DNA from: Hyphomicrobiales bacterium
GTDB lineage: Bacteria; Pseudomonadota; Alphaproteobacteria; Rhizobiales; Rhizobiaceae
DNA: 64,000 nucleotides
Direction: 5' to 3'
Assembly (NCBI GenBank): GCA_900469615.1
Contig: UBYA01000022.1
Span: 3,679 to 67,678, forward strand
Shown here piece by piece: positions 41,423 through 49,511 of the stretch. The notes under the pieces are model-generated. The model did not search any database. It worked only from the letters and a program-made list of their open reading frames with translations, and was not told where the DNA came from. Positions within the stretch are counted from its first letter, which is position 1. Each line of letters begins with the position of its first letter. The translations under genes and the position numbers were made by a program.

Positions 41423-41499
41423 TGGTACGGTTGGGGGGTCTCGAACCTCCGACCTCAGGTGCCACAAACCTGCGCTCTAACCAACTGAGCTACAACCGC
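41423..41499 (-). tRNA. tRNA-His (GTG anticodon)
   Basis: The minus strand folds as a tRNA: acceptor GCGGTTG, D arm GCTCAGTTGGTTAGAGC, anticodon stem CAGGT-TTGTGGC-ACCTG with anticodon GTG, T arm GGAGGTTCGAGACCCCC, and encoded CCA at the 3' end. Position 1 G faces U72, the discriminator is A73, and the base before G1 is T. The near-universal G-1:C73 pair of tRNA-His is therefore absent, as is known for a clade of alphaproteobacteria. Confidence 0.96.
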
Positions 41500-41642
41500 A
41501 CTTGCTCGCGTCGCCGCGAACGGGGGTGACATACGAGGACTTTGAAATTATTTCAAGTCCTATCTCCCCGCAATATAAAAAAGCTTTCAAGATATCCAAG
41601 CCAAGATGCGCACCGGCATCCGATATCTGCATCGGCGACATG

Positions 41643-41680
41643 AAAAATCCCGTTCCCGAGGCCTCAGCCTTGGGAACGGG
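41643..41680 (-). terminator. rho-independent terminator after the phasin gene
   Basis: CCCGTTCCCGAGGC (41649-41662) and GCCTTGGGAACGGG (41667-41680) form a 14-bp stem with one mismatch around CTCA. On the minus strand it is followed by ATTTTT. It lies 34 bp past the phasin stop. Confidence 0.88.
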
Positions 41681-41713
41681 ACGTTCGTGCCTTGGGAGGC
41701 GTATGGGAATTGA

Positions 41714-42160
41714 TCAGGCCTTGAAGGAGGCCATTGCCTTTTCGGCGGCGTCCTTGGCCGGCTTTGCCAGCTTTTCGGCAACCTTCTTGGTGGTTTCCTG
41801 AATGGACTTGGCCTGCTCGACGGTAACTTCCGCCTGCTTGCGGATGAAAGCGGTCTGAAGTTCGAAGAGTTCGGCAACGGACTTGACGCGAAGCAGGGCT
41901 TCCATGTGCGCCAGCGAGCTTTCGGCATTGGTGCGCAGAACGTCGATGGCCTTGAGGCCGATTTCGACGGAACCAGCCTGTGCGTTCTGCACGGTTGCTT
42001 CAACCGTCTTGCCGGCTTCCTCGGTGGCCGTCTTCAGCTTTGCGAAGGCTTCCTTGGACTGCGTTGCGCCCTTTTCCGCGAAGTCGCGGAACGATTCGGA
42101 GAACTTGGACGGGTCGAATGCAGCCGTTGAAAAAACGTCGTCTTTCTTTACAGTAGCCAT
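41714..42160 (-). CDS. phaP: phasin family protein
   Basis: A 148-residue, mostly helical, Ala/Lys/Glu-rich protein of the phasin family, coating polyhydroxybutyrate granules. It opens MATVKKDDVFSTAAFDPSKF with SESFRDFAEKGATQSKEAFAK, and has SLAHMEALLRVKSVAELFELQ and FIRKQAEVTVEQAKSIQETT. ATG 42160 has AAAGGAG upstream. The promoter has a dyad over the -35 region and a strong terminator follows. In Sinorhizobium meliloti phaP1 is, as I recall, next to cbrA; the same neighbourhood is seen here. Confidence 0.9.
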   Translation of the reverse strand: MATVKKDDVFSTAAFDPSKFSESFRDFAEKGATQSKEAFAKLKTATEEAGKTVEATVQNAQAGSVEIGLKAIDVLRTNAESSLAHMEALLRVKSVAELFELQTAFIRKQAEVTVEQAKSIQETTKKVAEKLAKPAKDAAEKAMASFKA

Positions 42161-42217
42161 GATTACACTCCTTTGGGGGGCCTCCCGGAGGCACCAGTCG
42201 TTAAAGTTTGTGCAGCT

Positions 42218-42266
42218 TATATAGTACAGGATTTTGTGCAGTGCAACATATTTTTGCATCGCACAA
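42218..42266 (-). promoter_or_regulatory. phasin promoter with overlapping dyad
   Basis: On the minus strand TTGCAC (-35, 42241-42246), a 17-base spacer and TATATA (-10, 42218-42223) form a good promoter. The arms TTGTGCAGTGCAA (42234-42246) and TTGCATCGCACAA (42254-42266) match in 11 of 13 positions and cover the -35 region. A TGC/GCA-rich dyad at a phasin promoter fits control by the PHB regulator PhaR (AniA). Confidence 0.55.
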
Positions 42267-42328
42267 CGCGTTAACCTTTTCGGCCGAAAAATGGGCCGTT
42301 CGCTGGACCGGGAAGCGGGGCGCCGATA

Positions 42329-42343
42329 TTAATAAACTGTTAA
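42329..42343. promoter_or_regulatory. CtrA-type binding box (TTAA-N7-TTAA)
   Basis: TTAATAAACTGTTAA is an exact match to the full CtrA consensus TTAA-N7-TTAA. It lies 40 bp before the start of the CbrA/PdhS-type kinase gene. CtrA is the cell-cycle master regulator of alphaproteobacteria. Confidence 0.55.
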
Positions 42344-42382
42344 AGCAGGAGAGGCGGTTACGCCCGCAAAACAGGTTGGAAT

Positions 42383-45300
42383 ATGCCCGCAATTCAATAT
42401 CCGTTCATTGACATTGCCGTGCATCCGCGCGTCCGGGAGCGTTTCGCGCGTGGCGAAGCCATGGTCATGTTCTCGACCGGCATGGATCGCGTGCTCTGGG
42501 CCAACGGCGCCGGAGCCAACCTTTTCGGCTATGGCGCCATCTATGATTTCGTCGAGCAGGGACCGAAGCCCGGCGACGTCTCGTTCCGCCAGATCGAAGC
42601 GACGGCGCGCGGCCTCGGCGCGGTCGGCGACCAGCGCACCTTCCTCATCCGCATGGCCTCGGGTTTCCAGCGGGCAGTCGTCAACGCGGCCGTCGAGCTC
42701 ATCCGCATCCAGGCCGGTGAAGAGGCGATGCTGTTTTCCTCCCCGGTCTCTTCGAAGCCTCTCGCATCGGCCGACTGCGCCAGGCGCATGATCGACGGCT
42801 TCGACGATCCCGATACCCATATGGCCGTCATCGGCCGCGATGGCGAAATCGTCACCGCTTCAGCACGCTTCGGCGCGCTTGGCATAACGCCGCAAACGGC
42901 GCGCATGCTGACGACGATGGCCGGCGCGCAGCCGGACCGGCTGATCAAGCGGCCGATCCCGACCGGCCGCGGCTATCTGCCCGCTGCCATCGGCAAGCTC
43001 TCCGAAATTCCCGCCCTGCATTTGCTGTTCGTCGTGGAAACGATGCTGGGCCATCTCGACCCTATGGAAAGCCTGGTCGAGGTGGAACGCTCCACGGCGG
43101 ATGTCGAACCGCAGGCGGAAGAAGCCCGCGCGGAGCTGGAAGCGGCGACGGCGGACGAGACGCCGCAAGCTGCCCCGGCAACGCCTTTCGGCGACGTCAT
43201 CGACGCGGTGGCCGGTATCGAGGAACTGGACGAGACGCCGGAATATCGGGCGGACGACCGCCACGGCGCGGCACCGGCCGACGAAAACGCAAGCGAAACC
43301 GGGACGGACGCGACGGCGGATATACATGCGGCATCCGACAGCGCGCCCGAGGCCGCTGCCGAAACACCGGCTCAGGCCAACGACCAGCAGCCGGCAACCG
43401 TTCCGGATGGCGAAAGCAACAGTGCCGTAGAAACCGCGCCGGAAGCAGGGACGCCTCCGCCGGAAGCTCAAGCCGAAACCGACGGCACCGCGGAGGAAGG
43501 CTTCAGCTTCAAGCGCAACGGGCGCGCCACCCGGTTCGTCTGGAAAATCGACGCCGCAGGCCAATTCAGCGAGGTCTCCCGCGAATTCGCCGATGCGGTC
43601 GGCCCGCACGCCGCGCGGATTGCAGGCACTGCTTTCGCCGATGTCGCCCGCCGTTTCAATCTCGATCCGGACGGCAAGATCGCGGAGCTTTTGGCGCGAC
43701 GCGACACATGGTCCGGCCGGACGATCTACTGGCCGGTCGAAGGCACGAGCCTGAAGGTGCCGGTCGATCTTGCCGCCTTGCCGACCTATACGCGCAGCCG
43801 CGAATTCGATGGCTTCCGGGGCTTCGGCGTCGTCCGTCTCGCGGATGCGATCGAAGATCCGGCGAAACGCGGCATGGCTCTCGAAAGCGGGGAAGCCGAT
43901 GAGGCAGCCCCAATAGCCGAAGCCGTTGCCGAGCCGGACGCCGCCCCGGCCGAATTGCCGGTTCGGGAACCCGAAGATACCTCTGCTGTCGCGGAGGCGG
44001 CAGAAGAGACCGAAAGCCCGATACAGGACGCGCCGGAGGATGCTTCCGCCTCGCATTACGAGCCGCCTGCCCTGCGGATTTCCGAGGCGCACAACCGCCG
44101 TGAATCGGACAAGGTCGTTCGGCTGCACGAGCGCCGGACATTCACTCAAGCCGGAACTCAGGCCGGCCTTTCGCTCAGCGAGCAGGCTGCCTTCCGCGAG
44201 ATCGCCCGGCAGCTCGAGCCCTTTGGCAAACGCGCCGAACCGCCTGCCGAGCAGCCTCGCGACGCCCGGCATGAAGACGACGGCGAGACCGCCCCGCAAC
44301 CGAATGCGGCCGACGAGATCCTGTCAGACGCGACCGAAACGGCCGATGACATCAGCCGAGACGATGACCATCGGGCGGAAGCTCCCCATGCGGAAGAGGC
44401 CGCATCCTCGCCGGTGGTCAAGCTGGTCGAGACCACGGATGACGATAGTCCGGCAACGGGCGACGCCCATGCGGAAAGCTCCTCCTCTTCCGCCGAGCCG
44501 GAAGAGGATTTCGATCCGCTGGATGTCCTCAGCAACGCCATTCCGCCGCGCGTGAAAATGCGCACGGGCTTGTCGCCGGATATTGTCGACCAGCTGCCGC
44601 TTGCCGTTCTCGTCCATGCCGGCGATCGCCTCATTCACGGCAATCCGGAATTCCTGCGGCTGACCGGCTACGACAATCTCGAAGACCTCGAGCAGGTCGG
44701 CGGGCTCGATGCGCTGCTGCAGCGAAACGACCTGGAGAGCAAGACCGAACGGCCCGGCACGATGATGGTGGTGCGCGCCGACGACGTGCTGGTGCCGGTG
44801 ACGGCCCGGCTGCAATCGATCCGCTGGGAAGACGGCACCGCCTTGATGCTGGCGCTGATGCCGGTGGAAAGAACCGAGCCGCCGGCACCACAGCCGCAGC
44901 CTGTTCCCGAGGAAGCCCGTCCGGAACGCATCCTCGAAAAGGTCGCGAAGCTGCAGGTCGAAATCGAGGAATTGCGCTCGACGCTGGAGACGGCGACGGA
45001 CGGCGTGATCATCATCGGCCAGGAGGGCGAGATCCGGTCGATGAACCGCTCGGCAAGCGCCCTCTTCAACTATGACGATCAGGAAACGCGCGGCAAACCT
45101 TTCGTCATGCTGTTCGCGCATGAGAGCCAGAAGGCGGTGCTCGACTATCTCGGCGGCCTTTCCGGCCATGGCGTCGCCAGCGTGCTCAACGACGGGCGCG
45201 AAGTGATCGGCCGCGAGGCGTCCGGCGGCTTCGTGCCGCTGTTCATGACCATGGGCCGGCTCAACTCCTCGAACGGCTATTGCGCGGTCATCCGCGACAT

Positions 45301-46069
45301 CACGCAATGGAAGCGCACCGAGGAAGAGCTGCGCAACGCCAAGCGCGCCGCCGAAACCGCCAATGCCCACAAGACGGATTTCCTCGCGCGCGTCAGCCAT
45401 GAAATCCGCACGCCGCTCAACGCCATCATCGGCTTTTCCGACATGATGTCCGGCGAGCGCTTCGGGCCGATCGGCCATTCGCGCTACATCGAATATGCGA
45501 CCGATATCGGCCGCTCCGGCCGGCATGTGCTCGACATCGTCAACGACCTGCTCGACATCTCCAAGATCGAAGCCGGCGAGATGGACCTGGATTTCGCCTC
45601 GGTCGGCCTGAACGAGGCGATCACCGAAGCGGTGTCGCTGGTACAGCCGCAGGCCAACAGCCAGCGCGTCATTATCCGCACGGCGCTGTCGCAAGCGGTC
45701 CCGAATGTCGTGGCCGACCTGCGCTCGATCAAGCAGATCGCGCTCAACATCCTTTCCAACGCGATCCGCTTCACGCCATCGGGCGGCCAGATCGTCGTGT
45801 CGACCTCCTATGAGGGCAATGGCAGCGTCGTGATGCGCATCAGGGATACGGGTGTCGGCATGACCCGTTCGGAGCTGGAGCAGGCCATGAAGCCCTTCCG
45901 GCAGGTGTCCACCAATTCCCGCAAGCGCGGCGACGGCACCGGCCTCGGCCTGCCGCTGACCAAGGCCATGGTCGATGCCAACAGGGCGACATTCTCCATC
46001 AACTCCTCCCCCAACGAGGGAACGCTGGTGGAAATCACCTTCCCGTCGCCGAGGGTATTGGCGAACTGA
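42383..46069 (+). CDS. cbrA: CbrA/PdhS-type multi-PAS histidine kinase
   Basis: A 1228-residue soluble sensor kinase without membrane segments. An N-terminal sensory region (1-230) is followed by an acidic Ala/Glu/Pro-rich linker (about 232-370), a PAS-like domain (385-485), a second long acidic linker (485-725), and two more PAS domains (736-826 and 880-985). Next is HisKA with the phospho-accepting His1006 (ARVSHEIRTPLNAIIGFSDM) and a HATPase domain with LSNAIRFTPSGG, DTGVGM and GTGLGLPL. The HisKA sequence is of the DivJ/PleC/PdhS family that acts on DivK/PleD. Position next to a phasin gene matches Sinorhizobium cbrA, a kinase affecting CtrA activity, cell cycle and exopolysaccharide. The symbol is inference; PdhS-type kinase is firm. 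A CtrA box precedes it. Confidence 0.85.
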   Translation: MPAIQYPFIDIAVHPRVRERFARGEAMVMFSTGMDRVLWANGAGANLFGYGAIYDFVEQGPKPGDVSFRQIEATARGLGAVGDQRTFLIRMASGFQRAVVNAAVELIRIQAGEEAMLFSSPVSSKPLASADCARRMIDGFDDPDTHMAVIGRDGEIVTASARFGALGITPQTARMLTTMAGAQPDRLIKRPIPTGRGYLPAAIGKLSEIPALHLLFVVETMLGHLDPMESLVEVERSTADVEPQAEEARAELEAATADETPQAAPATPFGDVIDAVAGIEELDETPEYRADDRHGAAPADENASETGTDATADIHAASDSAPEAAAETPAQANDQQPATVPDGESNSAVETAPEAGTPPPEAQAETDGTAEEGFSFKRNGRATRFVWKIDAAGQFSEVSREFADAVGPHAARIAGTAFADVARRFNLDPDGKIAELLARRDTWSGRTIYWPVEGTSLKVPVDLAALPTYTRSREFDGFRGFGVVRLADAIEDPAKRGMALESGEADEAAPIAEAVAEPDAAPAELPVREPEDTSAVAEAAEETESPIQDAPEDASASHYEPPALRISEAHNRRESDKVVRLHERRTFTQAGTQAGLSLSEQAAFREIARQLEPFGKRAEPPAEQPRDARHEDDGETAPQPNAADEILSDATETADDISRDDDHRAEAPHAEEAASSPVVKLVETTDDDSPATGDAHAESSSSSAEPEEDFDPLDVLSNAIPPRVKMRTGLSPDIVDQLPLAVLVHAGDRLIHGNPEFLRLTGYDNLEDLEQVGGLDALLQRNDLESKTERPGTMMVVRADDVLVPVTARLQSIRWEDGTALMLALMPVERTEPPAPQPQPVPEEARPERILEKVAKLQVEIEELRSTLETATDGVIIIGQEGEIRSMNRSASALFNYDDQETRGKPFVMLFAHESQKAVLDYLGGLSGHGVASVLNDGREVIGREASGGFVPLFMTMGRLNSSNGYCAVIRDITQWKRTEEELRNAKRAAETANAHKTDFLARVSHEIRTPLNAIIGFSDMMSGERFGPIGHSRYIEYATDIGRSGRHVLDIVNDLLDISKIEAGEMDLDFASVGLNEAITEAVSLVQPQANSQRVIIRTALSQAVPNVVADLRSIKQIALNILSNAIRFTPSGGQIVVSTSYEGNGSVVMRIRDTGVGMTRSELEQAMKPFRQVSTNSRKRGDGTGLGLPLTKAMVDANRATFSINSSPNEGTLVEITFPSPRVLAN

Positions 46070-46087
46070 GAAATCGCCAGTTCGCCA
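46059..46087. terminator. stem-loop between convergent kinase and GFA genes
   Basis: TGGCGAACTG (46059-46068) and CAGTTCGCCA (46078-46087) are exact complements around nine bases. The stem includes the stop codon of the kinase gene and abuts that of the GFA gene. It could serve both transcripts, but no T run follows on either side. Confidence 0.45.
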
Positions 46088-46486
46088 TCAGAACCAGAGA
46101 TCGCGCACGCATTTGCCCTGGGACGGCAGGTCTTCGTAGCTATCAAGGCCATCGAAATGATCGATCGGCAGGTCGGCGACGAGGTCCGGCGGTGCCAGCC
46201 GCATGTTCACGGCCATGCGCCGGCGGCCATCCTTCTGGAGTCTCAGGCCGCGCCAGCTCAAGACGCAGGCACAGGATGGACAGAACAATATTTCGAGGGA
46301 CGGCTGTTTCCCGGCGCGACTGTAGGAGGCCGTCGGACCGGAAACGGAGATCCGCTCTCCTTCATAATCATAGGCCCACAGCGTACCATAGCGCCGGCAA
46401 AGCGTGCAGTTGCAGGCCGTAATCGAGCCGGGATCGCCTTCGAGGGTCCAACTTGCCTTGCCACAATGGCATGAGCCGATCAGCAT
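46088..46486 (-). CDS. GFA family (glutathione-dependent formaldehyde-activating enzyme-like) protein
   Basis: A 132-residue zinc-binding protein of the GFA/CENP-V family. The cysteine ligands are visible as SCHCG near residue 6, CNCTLCRRYG near 25 and FCPSCACVL near 68. True Gfa enzymes in this family assist formaldehyde-glutathione adduct formation, but most homologues have no known substrate. It is convergent with the kinase gene and has its start 25 bp downstream of the S51 peptidase gene on the same strand, so the two may be co-transcribed. Confidence 0.87.
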   Translation of the reverse strand: MLIGSCHCGKASWTLEGDPGSITACNCTLCRRYGTLWAYDYEGERISVSGPTASYSRAGKQPSLEILFCPSCACVLSWRGLRLQKDGRRRMAVNMRLAPPDLVADLPIDHFDGLDSYEDLPSQGKCVRDLWF

Positions 46487-46510
46487 GGTCTCACCTTTGC
46501 CTGAGGTGCT

Positions 46511-47212
46511 CTAGGATTCGTGCGAGAGAACCAATCCGTCGAGCCTGATATCATTGGGCTGTCTGACGTCGCCATCTGCGATCCAGACAGGTTCCCCGAT
46601 ACTATTTGCCCGCCCGTTCGAAACGACAATGCCATCGCCATCATTGCAGGCAAGAATTGGCCGTTTCGTGAATTTGCTATAGCGGACCAACTCCTTGAGA
46701 TAAGCCGCTTTTTCGTTCAGGTGCGGGAAGAATTCGAACGGCACGAGATCGAGCGCGGCTTCCCTCATCCGTGTTTCCGGAATCTCGTCCGTAAACAGGG
46801 CGTCGGTAGCGATCGTCGGCGTCATGAGAATGGCGCCGGCACTGGTGCCGATCAGGACACCGCCACCGAGCGCCCAGTCTCTGAGAAGCGGCAGCATTCC
46901 GCTTCGCCTGAGCCGTTGCAGATAGTCAGCGGTATGGCCACCCGTCAGATGAATGGCATCACAGGCAAAAAGCGCGTCTCTCTCCTCGCTGCCATGCGGC
47001 TCCTCCGGATCATAGAACAGCGACATTTCCAAGCCATAGGTTCGGTAGTACTGCTTGCGATCATCGAAGAAGCGGTGATCCGGCTCCGGCCCGGATGGGA
47101 TATAAGCAATGCGCGTTCCCAAGCCGAGTGCTGCCATCATCGCCAGAAGCCCGAGGTCGATCGCCCTGTTTTCGGGAACTATCTGGTCGCTGTAAAGGGC
47201 GAGGTTGACCAT
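46511..47212 (-). CDS. peptidase S51-family protein (PepE/cyanophycinase-like)
   Basis: A 233-residue serine peptidase-type protein with the class I glutamine-amidotransferase fold. The nucleophile Ser is in IGTSAGAILMTP near residue 123, preceded by the IHLTGGHTADYL motif near 88. A catalytic His is likely in the FFPHLNEKA region. Relatives are alpha-aspartyl dipeptidase PepE and cyanophycinase. ATG 47212 has CGGAG upstream. It ends in TAG. It likely shares a transcript with the downstream GFA gene. Confidence 0.85.
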   Translation of the reverse strand: MVNLALYSDQIVPENRAIDLGLLAMMAALGLGTRIAYIPSGPEPDHRFFDDRKQYYRTYGLEMSLFYDPEEPHGSEERDALFACDAIHLTGGHTADYLQRLRRSGMLPLLRDWALGGGVLIGTSAGAILMTPTIATDALFTDEIPETRMREAALDLVPFEFFPHLNEKAAYLKELVRYSKFTKRPILACNDGDGIVVSNGRANSIGEPVWIADGDVRQPNDIRLDGLVLSHES

Positions 47213-47350
47213 GCTCGGCTCCGGCAGAATTCACGGTAACGGCATCGGAAGTGTGCGATGAAACGGGAGCGGTTGCAATTGCCGCAACGTCCGGTTCCGC
47301 GAGATTTCAGCGTGCAGCGATGGTTCCGATCCAGTGGAGCATCCGCCGGC

Positions 47351-48241
47351 TCAGCTTGCGAGCGCCAGCCCTCCATACCGGCTGATTTCGCTTTCGATCT
47401 CGGCGACGAGCGTATCGAGAGCGGGATTTCTCACCTTGCGTCCACGGCGCACCACATAGGCCAGGGCAGGCGGCGCCGGCAGGCCATGGGCGACGATTTC
47501 CATATCCTGCTGCAGATGACGGCCGTTCAGAAGCGCCACGCCCAGACCCGAGGTCACGGCCGCAATAATTCCGGCAGCGCTCGGACACTCGAAGACGGTT
47601 TCAAGGACAACGCCGCCGTCCTGCCCGATATCGAGCGCCCATCGGCGATAGAAACACTCATCGTCGAAGGATAGAAAAGGAACCGGGCCGTCCGGCGGCA
47701 AGGCCAGCTCCGGGTGCTTGACCCAATGGAGTTCCTCACGAAAGAGAACGACATCGGTCGGGCGGACCTCATGGGCGAAGACCTGCACGATGGCGGCATC
47801 GAGCTCTCCCCGCTCCAGCATTCCCCGCAGGATGAGGCTCATGCGGACCTTGGTGCGCACGGAGACATTCGGATGCAGGCGGCGGAAACGCCCCAGTATG
47901 CGGGCAAGATCGGTGCAGGTCGTATCCTCGGTGAGGCCGAGGGCGACGCGGCCGGCAAGCGACGTCTTCGACAGGCTCAACAGCGCCTCGTCATGCAAGC
48001 CGAGGATACGGCCGGCATACTCAAGCAGATCCTCGCCCGCCGCGGTGAACATCGAGGCTCCCGGCTTGCGGCTCAACAGATCGCAGGCGAGGCTCGTCTC
48101 GAGCCGCTTGATCTTGTGGCTGACGGCGGATTGCGACAGGCCCAAAGCCTCGGCGGCGCGGGTGATGCCGCCGTGATGGCGGATCGCCCATAGCGCGCGC
48201 AGAGCGTCGATTTCCAAACGTCGGCTGGTCAATTCGGTCAT
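47351..48241 (-). CDS. LysR-family transcriptional regulator
   Basis: A 296-residue LysR protein with HTH LEIDALRALWAIRHHGGITR then AAEALGLSQSAVSHKIKRLE, and effector domain marks AGRVALGLTEDTTC and TSGLGVALLNG. ATG 48241 (MTELTSRRL) is preferred; an upstream in-frame codon at 48283 would add 14 residues. It is divergent from the EamA transporter gene across about 200 bp that contains two GTCATG repeats (TATGTCATGCC and TTTGTCATGTGCC, near 48330-48360). These may be its binding site. Control of the transporter is inference. Confidence 0.86.
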   Translation of the reverse strand: MTELTSRRLEIDALRALWAIRHHGGITRAAEALGLSQSAVSHKIKRLETSLACDLLSRKPGASMFTAAGEDLLEYAGRILGLHDEALLSLSKTSLAGRVALGLTEDTTCTDLARILGRFRRLHPNVSVRTKVRMSLILRGMLERGELDAAIVQVFAHEVRPTDVVLFREELHWVKHPELALPPDGPVPFLSFDDECFYRRWALDIGQDGGVVLETVFECPSAAGIIAAVTSGLGVALLNGRHLQQDMEIVAHGLPAPPALAYVVRRGRKVRNPALDTLVAEIESEISRYGGLALAS

Positions 48242-48444
48242 GGCAAACTCGGCTCGGATGATACGGCTGCCGAAAGAATGCATGTTTCAACGGCATCTGG
48301 CAAACAAACATGAGCCCGAAGGCTGATATGTCATGCCGTGATCGATATTTGTCATGTGCCATCGAGCCGGCGCTCGCCTATGCCTGAGCCGCGAAGGACA
48401 TTCGATCGATACATCCCAACCGAGAACCCGATGACAGACCCGCA

Positions 48445-49341
48445 ATGACAGATCAGTGTCTATCCCGGCCCGCACCAAACGAACGCCGCTTCCTTTGGCC
48501 CCTGATGGCGGTGCTCCTGATCTTCGGCTGGAGTTCGGGCTTCATCGGCATCCGCTATGCGAGCCAGGAGGCCAGCGTCATGCTGGTGCTGTTCTGGCGG
48601 ACGCTCCTGTCGGGCTTGATTCTGCTGCCATTTGCCTTGGCGTTCGGACCACGGCTGCGGATGCGCGCTATTGCCGAACAGATGCTGTTCGGCGTGATGT
48701 CGGTCTTCCTCTATCTCGGCGGCTTTGCCCTGGCGATCGAACAGCGGGTGCCGACGGGCTTGGTGGCGCTGATCTCCGACCTGTTGCCGCTCGCCATCGC
48801 AGCCCTCTCCCAACCGGTGCTGGGGGAGCGGTTGAGCGGACGCCAATGGCTGGGAACCGCAATCGCGGTCGCTGGCGTGCTGATCGTCTCGCTGGACAGC
48901 CTCAGCTTTGGCGCGGCTCCCACCTGGGCCTATGGATTGACGGTGGGCTCGATGCTCGTCTTTGCGTTTGCATCGGTCCTGCACAAGCGGCGGCGGACCC
49001 GGCACATGCCCGTTCACCAAAGCCTTTGCATCCACACCCTGACCGCTTCGGTGCTGTTCGGCGCGTGCGCGATGATGCAGGGAGACCTTGCCCCGCCGCT
49101 CACCCGCGGTTTTGCGATCGGCATGGTATGGCTGGTACTGATCGCGACTTTTGCCGCCTATTCGATCTATTACACCAGCCTGCGCCTCTTTCCGGTGGCG
49201 CAGGTCAGCGCGGCAATCTATCTCAGCCCGCCCGTGACGATGCTTTGGGCCTGGGCGCTGTTTTCCGAACCGCTGACCACGGCGATGTTCGTGGGGCTTG
49301 GGGTGACGCTCGTGGGTGTCTGGCTGACTTCGCGAAACTGA
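48445..49341 (+). CDS. EamA/DMT-family transporter
   Basis: A 298-residue membrane protein with ten hydrophobic segments in two EamA repeats: LIFGWSSGFIGIRYASQEAS near residue 25 and VLIATFAAYSIYYTSLRLFP near 230. It belongs to the drug/metabolite transporter family that exports amino acids or other metabolites. The ATG at 48445 is right for length; an earlier ATG at 48431 is stopped after four codons. It is divergent from a LysR gene, a common arrangement for such exporters. About 170 bp of non-coding DNA follow. Confidence 0.87.
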   Translation: MTDQCLSRPAPNERRFLWPLMAVLLIFGWSSGFIGIRYASQEASVMLVLFWRTLLSGLILLPFALAFGPRLRMRAIAEQMLFGVMSVFLYLGGFALAIEQRVPTGLVALISDLLPLAIAALSQPVLGERLSGRQWLGTAIAVAGVLIVSLDSLSFGAAPTWAYGLTVGSMLVFAFASVLHKRRRTRHMPVHQSLCIHTLTASVLFGACAMMQGDLAPPLTRGFAIGMVWLVLIATFAAYSIYYTSLRLFPVAQVSAAIYLSPPVTMLWAWALFSEPLTTAMFVGLGVTLVGVWLTSRN

Positions 49342-49511
49342 GGCGGCGCGCTGCGGACGGTCAACGGCGTCAGTCTTTGGCGCCGCCTTTCGTCAACAGA
49401 TCGACAAGTTGCTCATCGCCGGCTTGCCGGGCAATAGCGACTGATCGTCATCGCATCGTCGATAATGGCCAGAAACCGTCCGAGCATTATCGGGTGAATA
49501 ACGCGTTCGAG

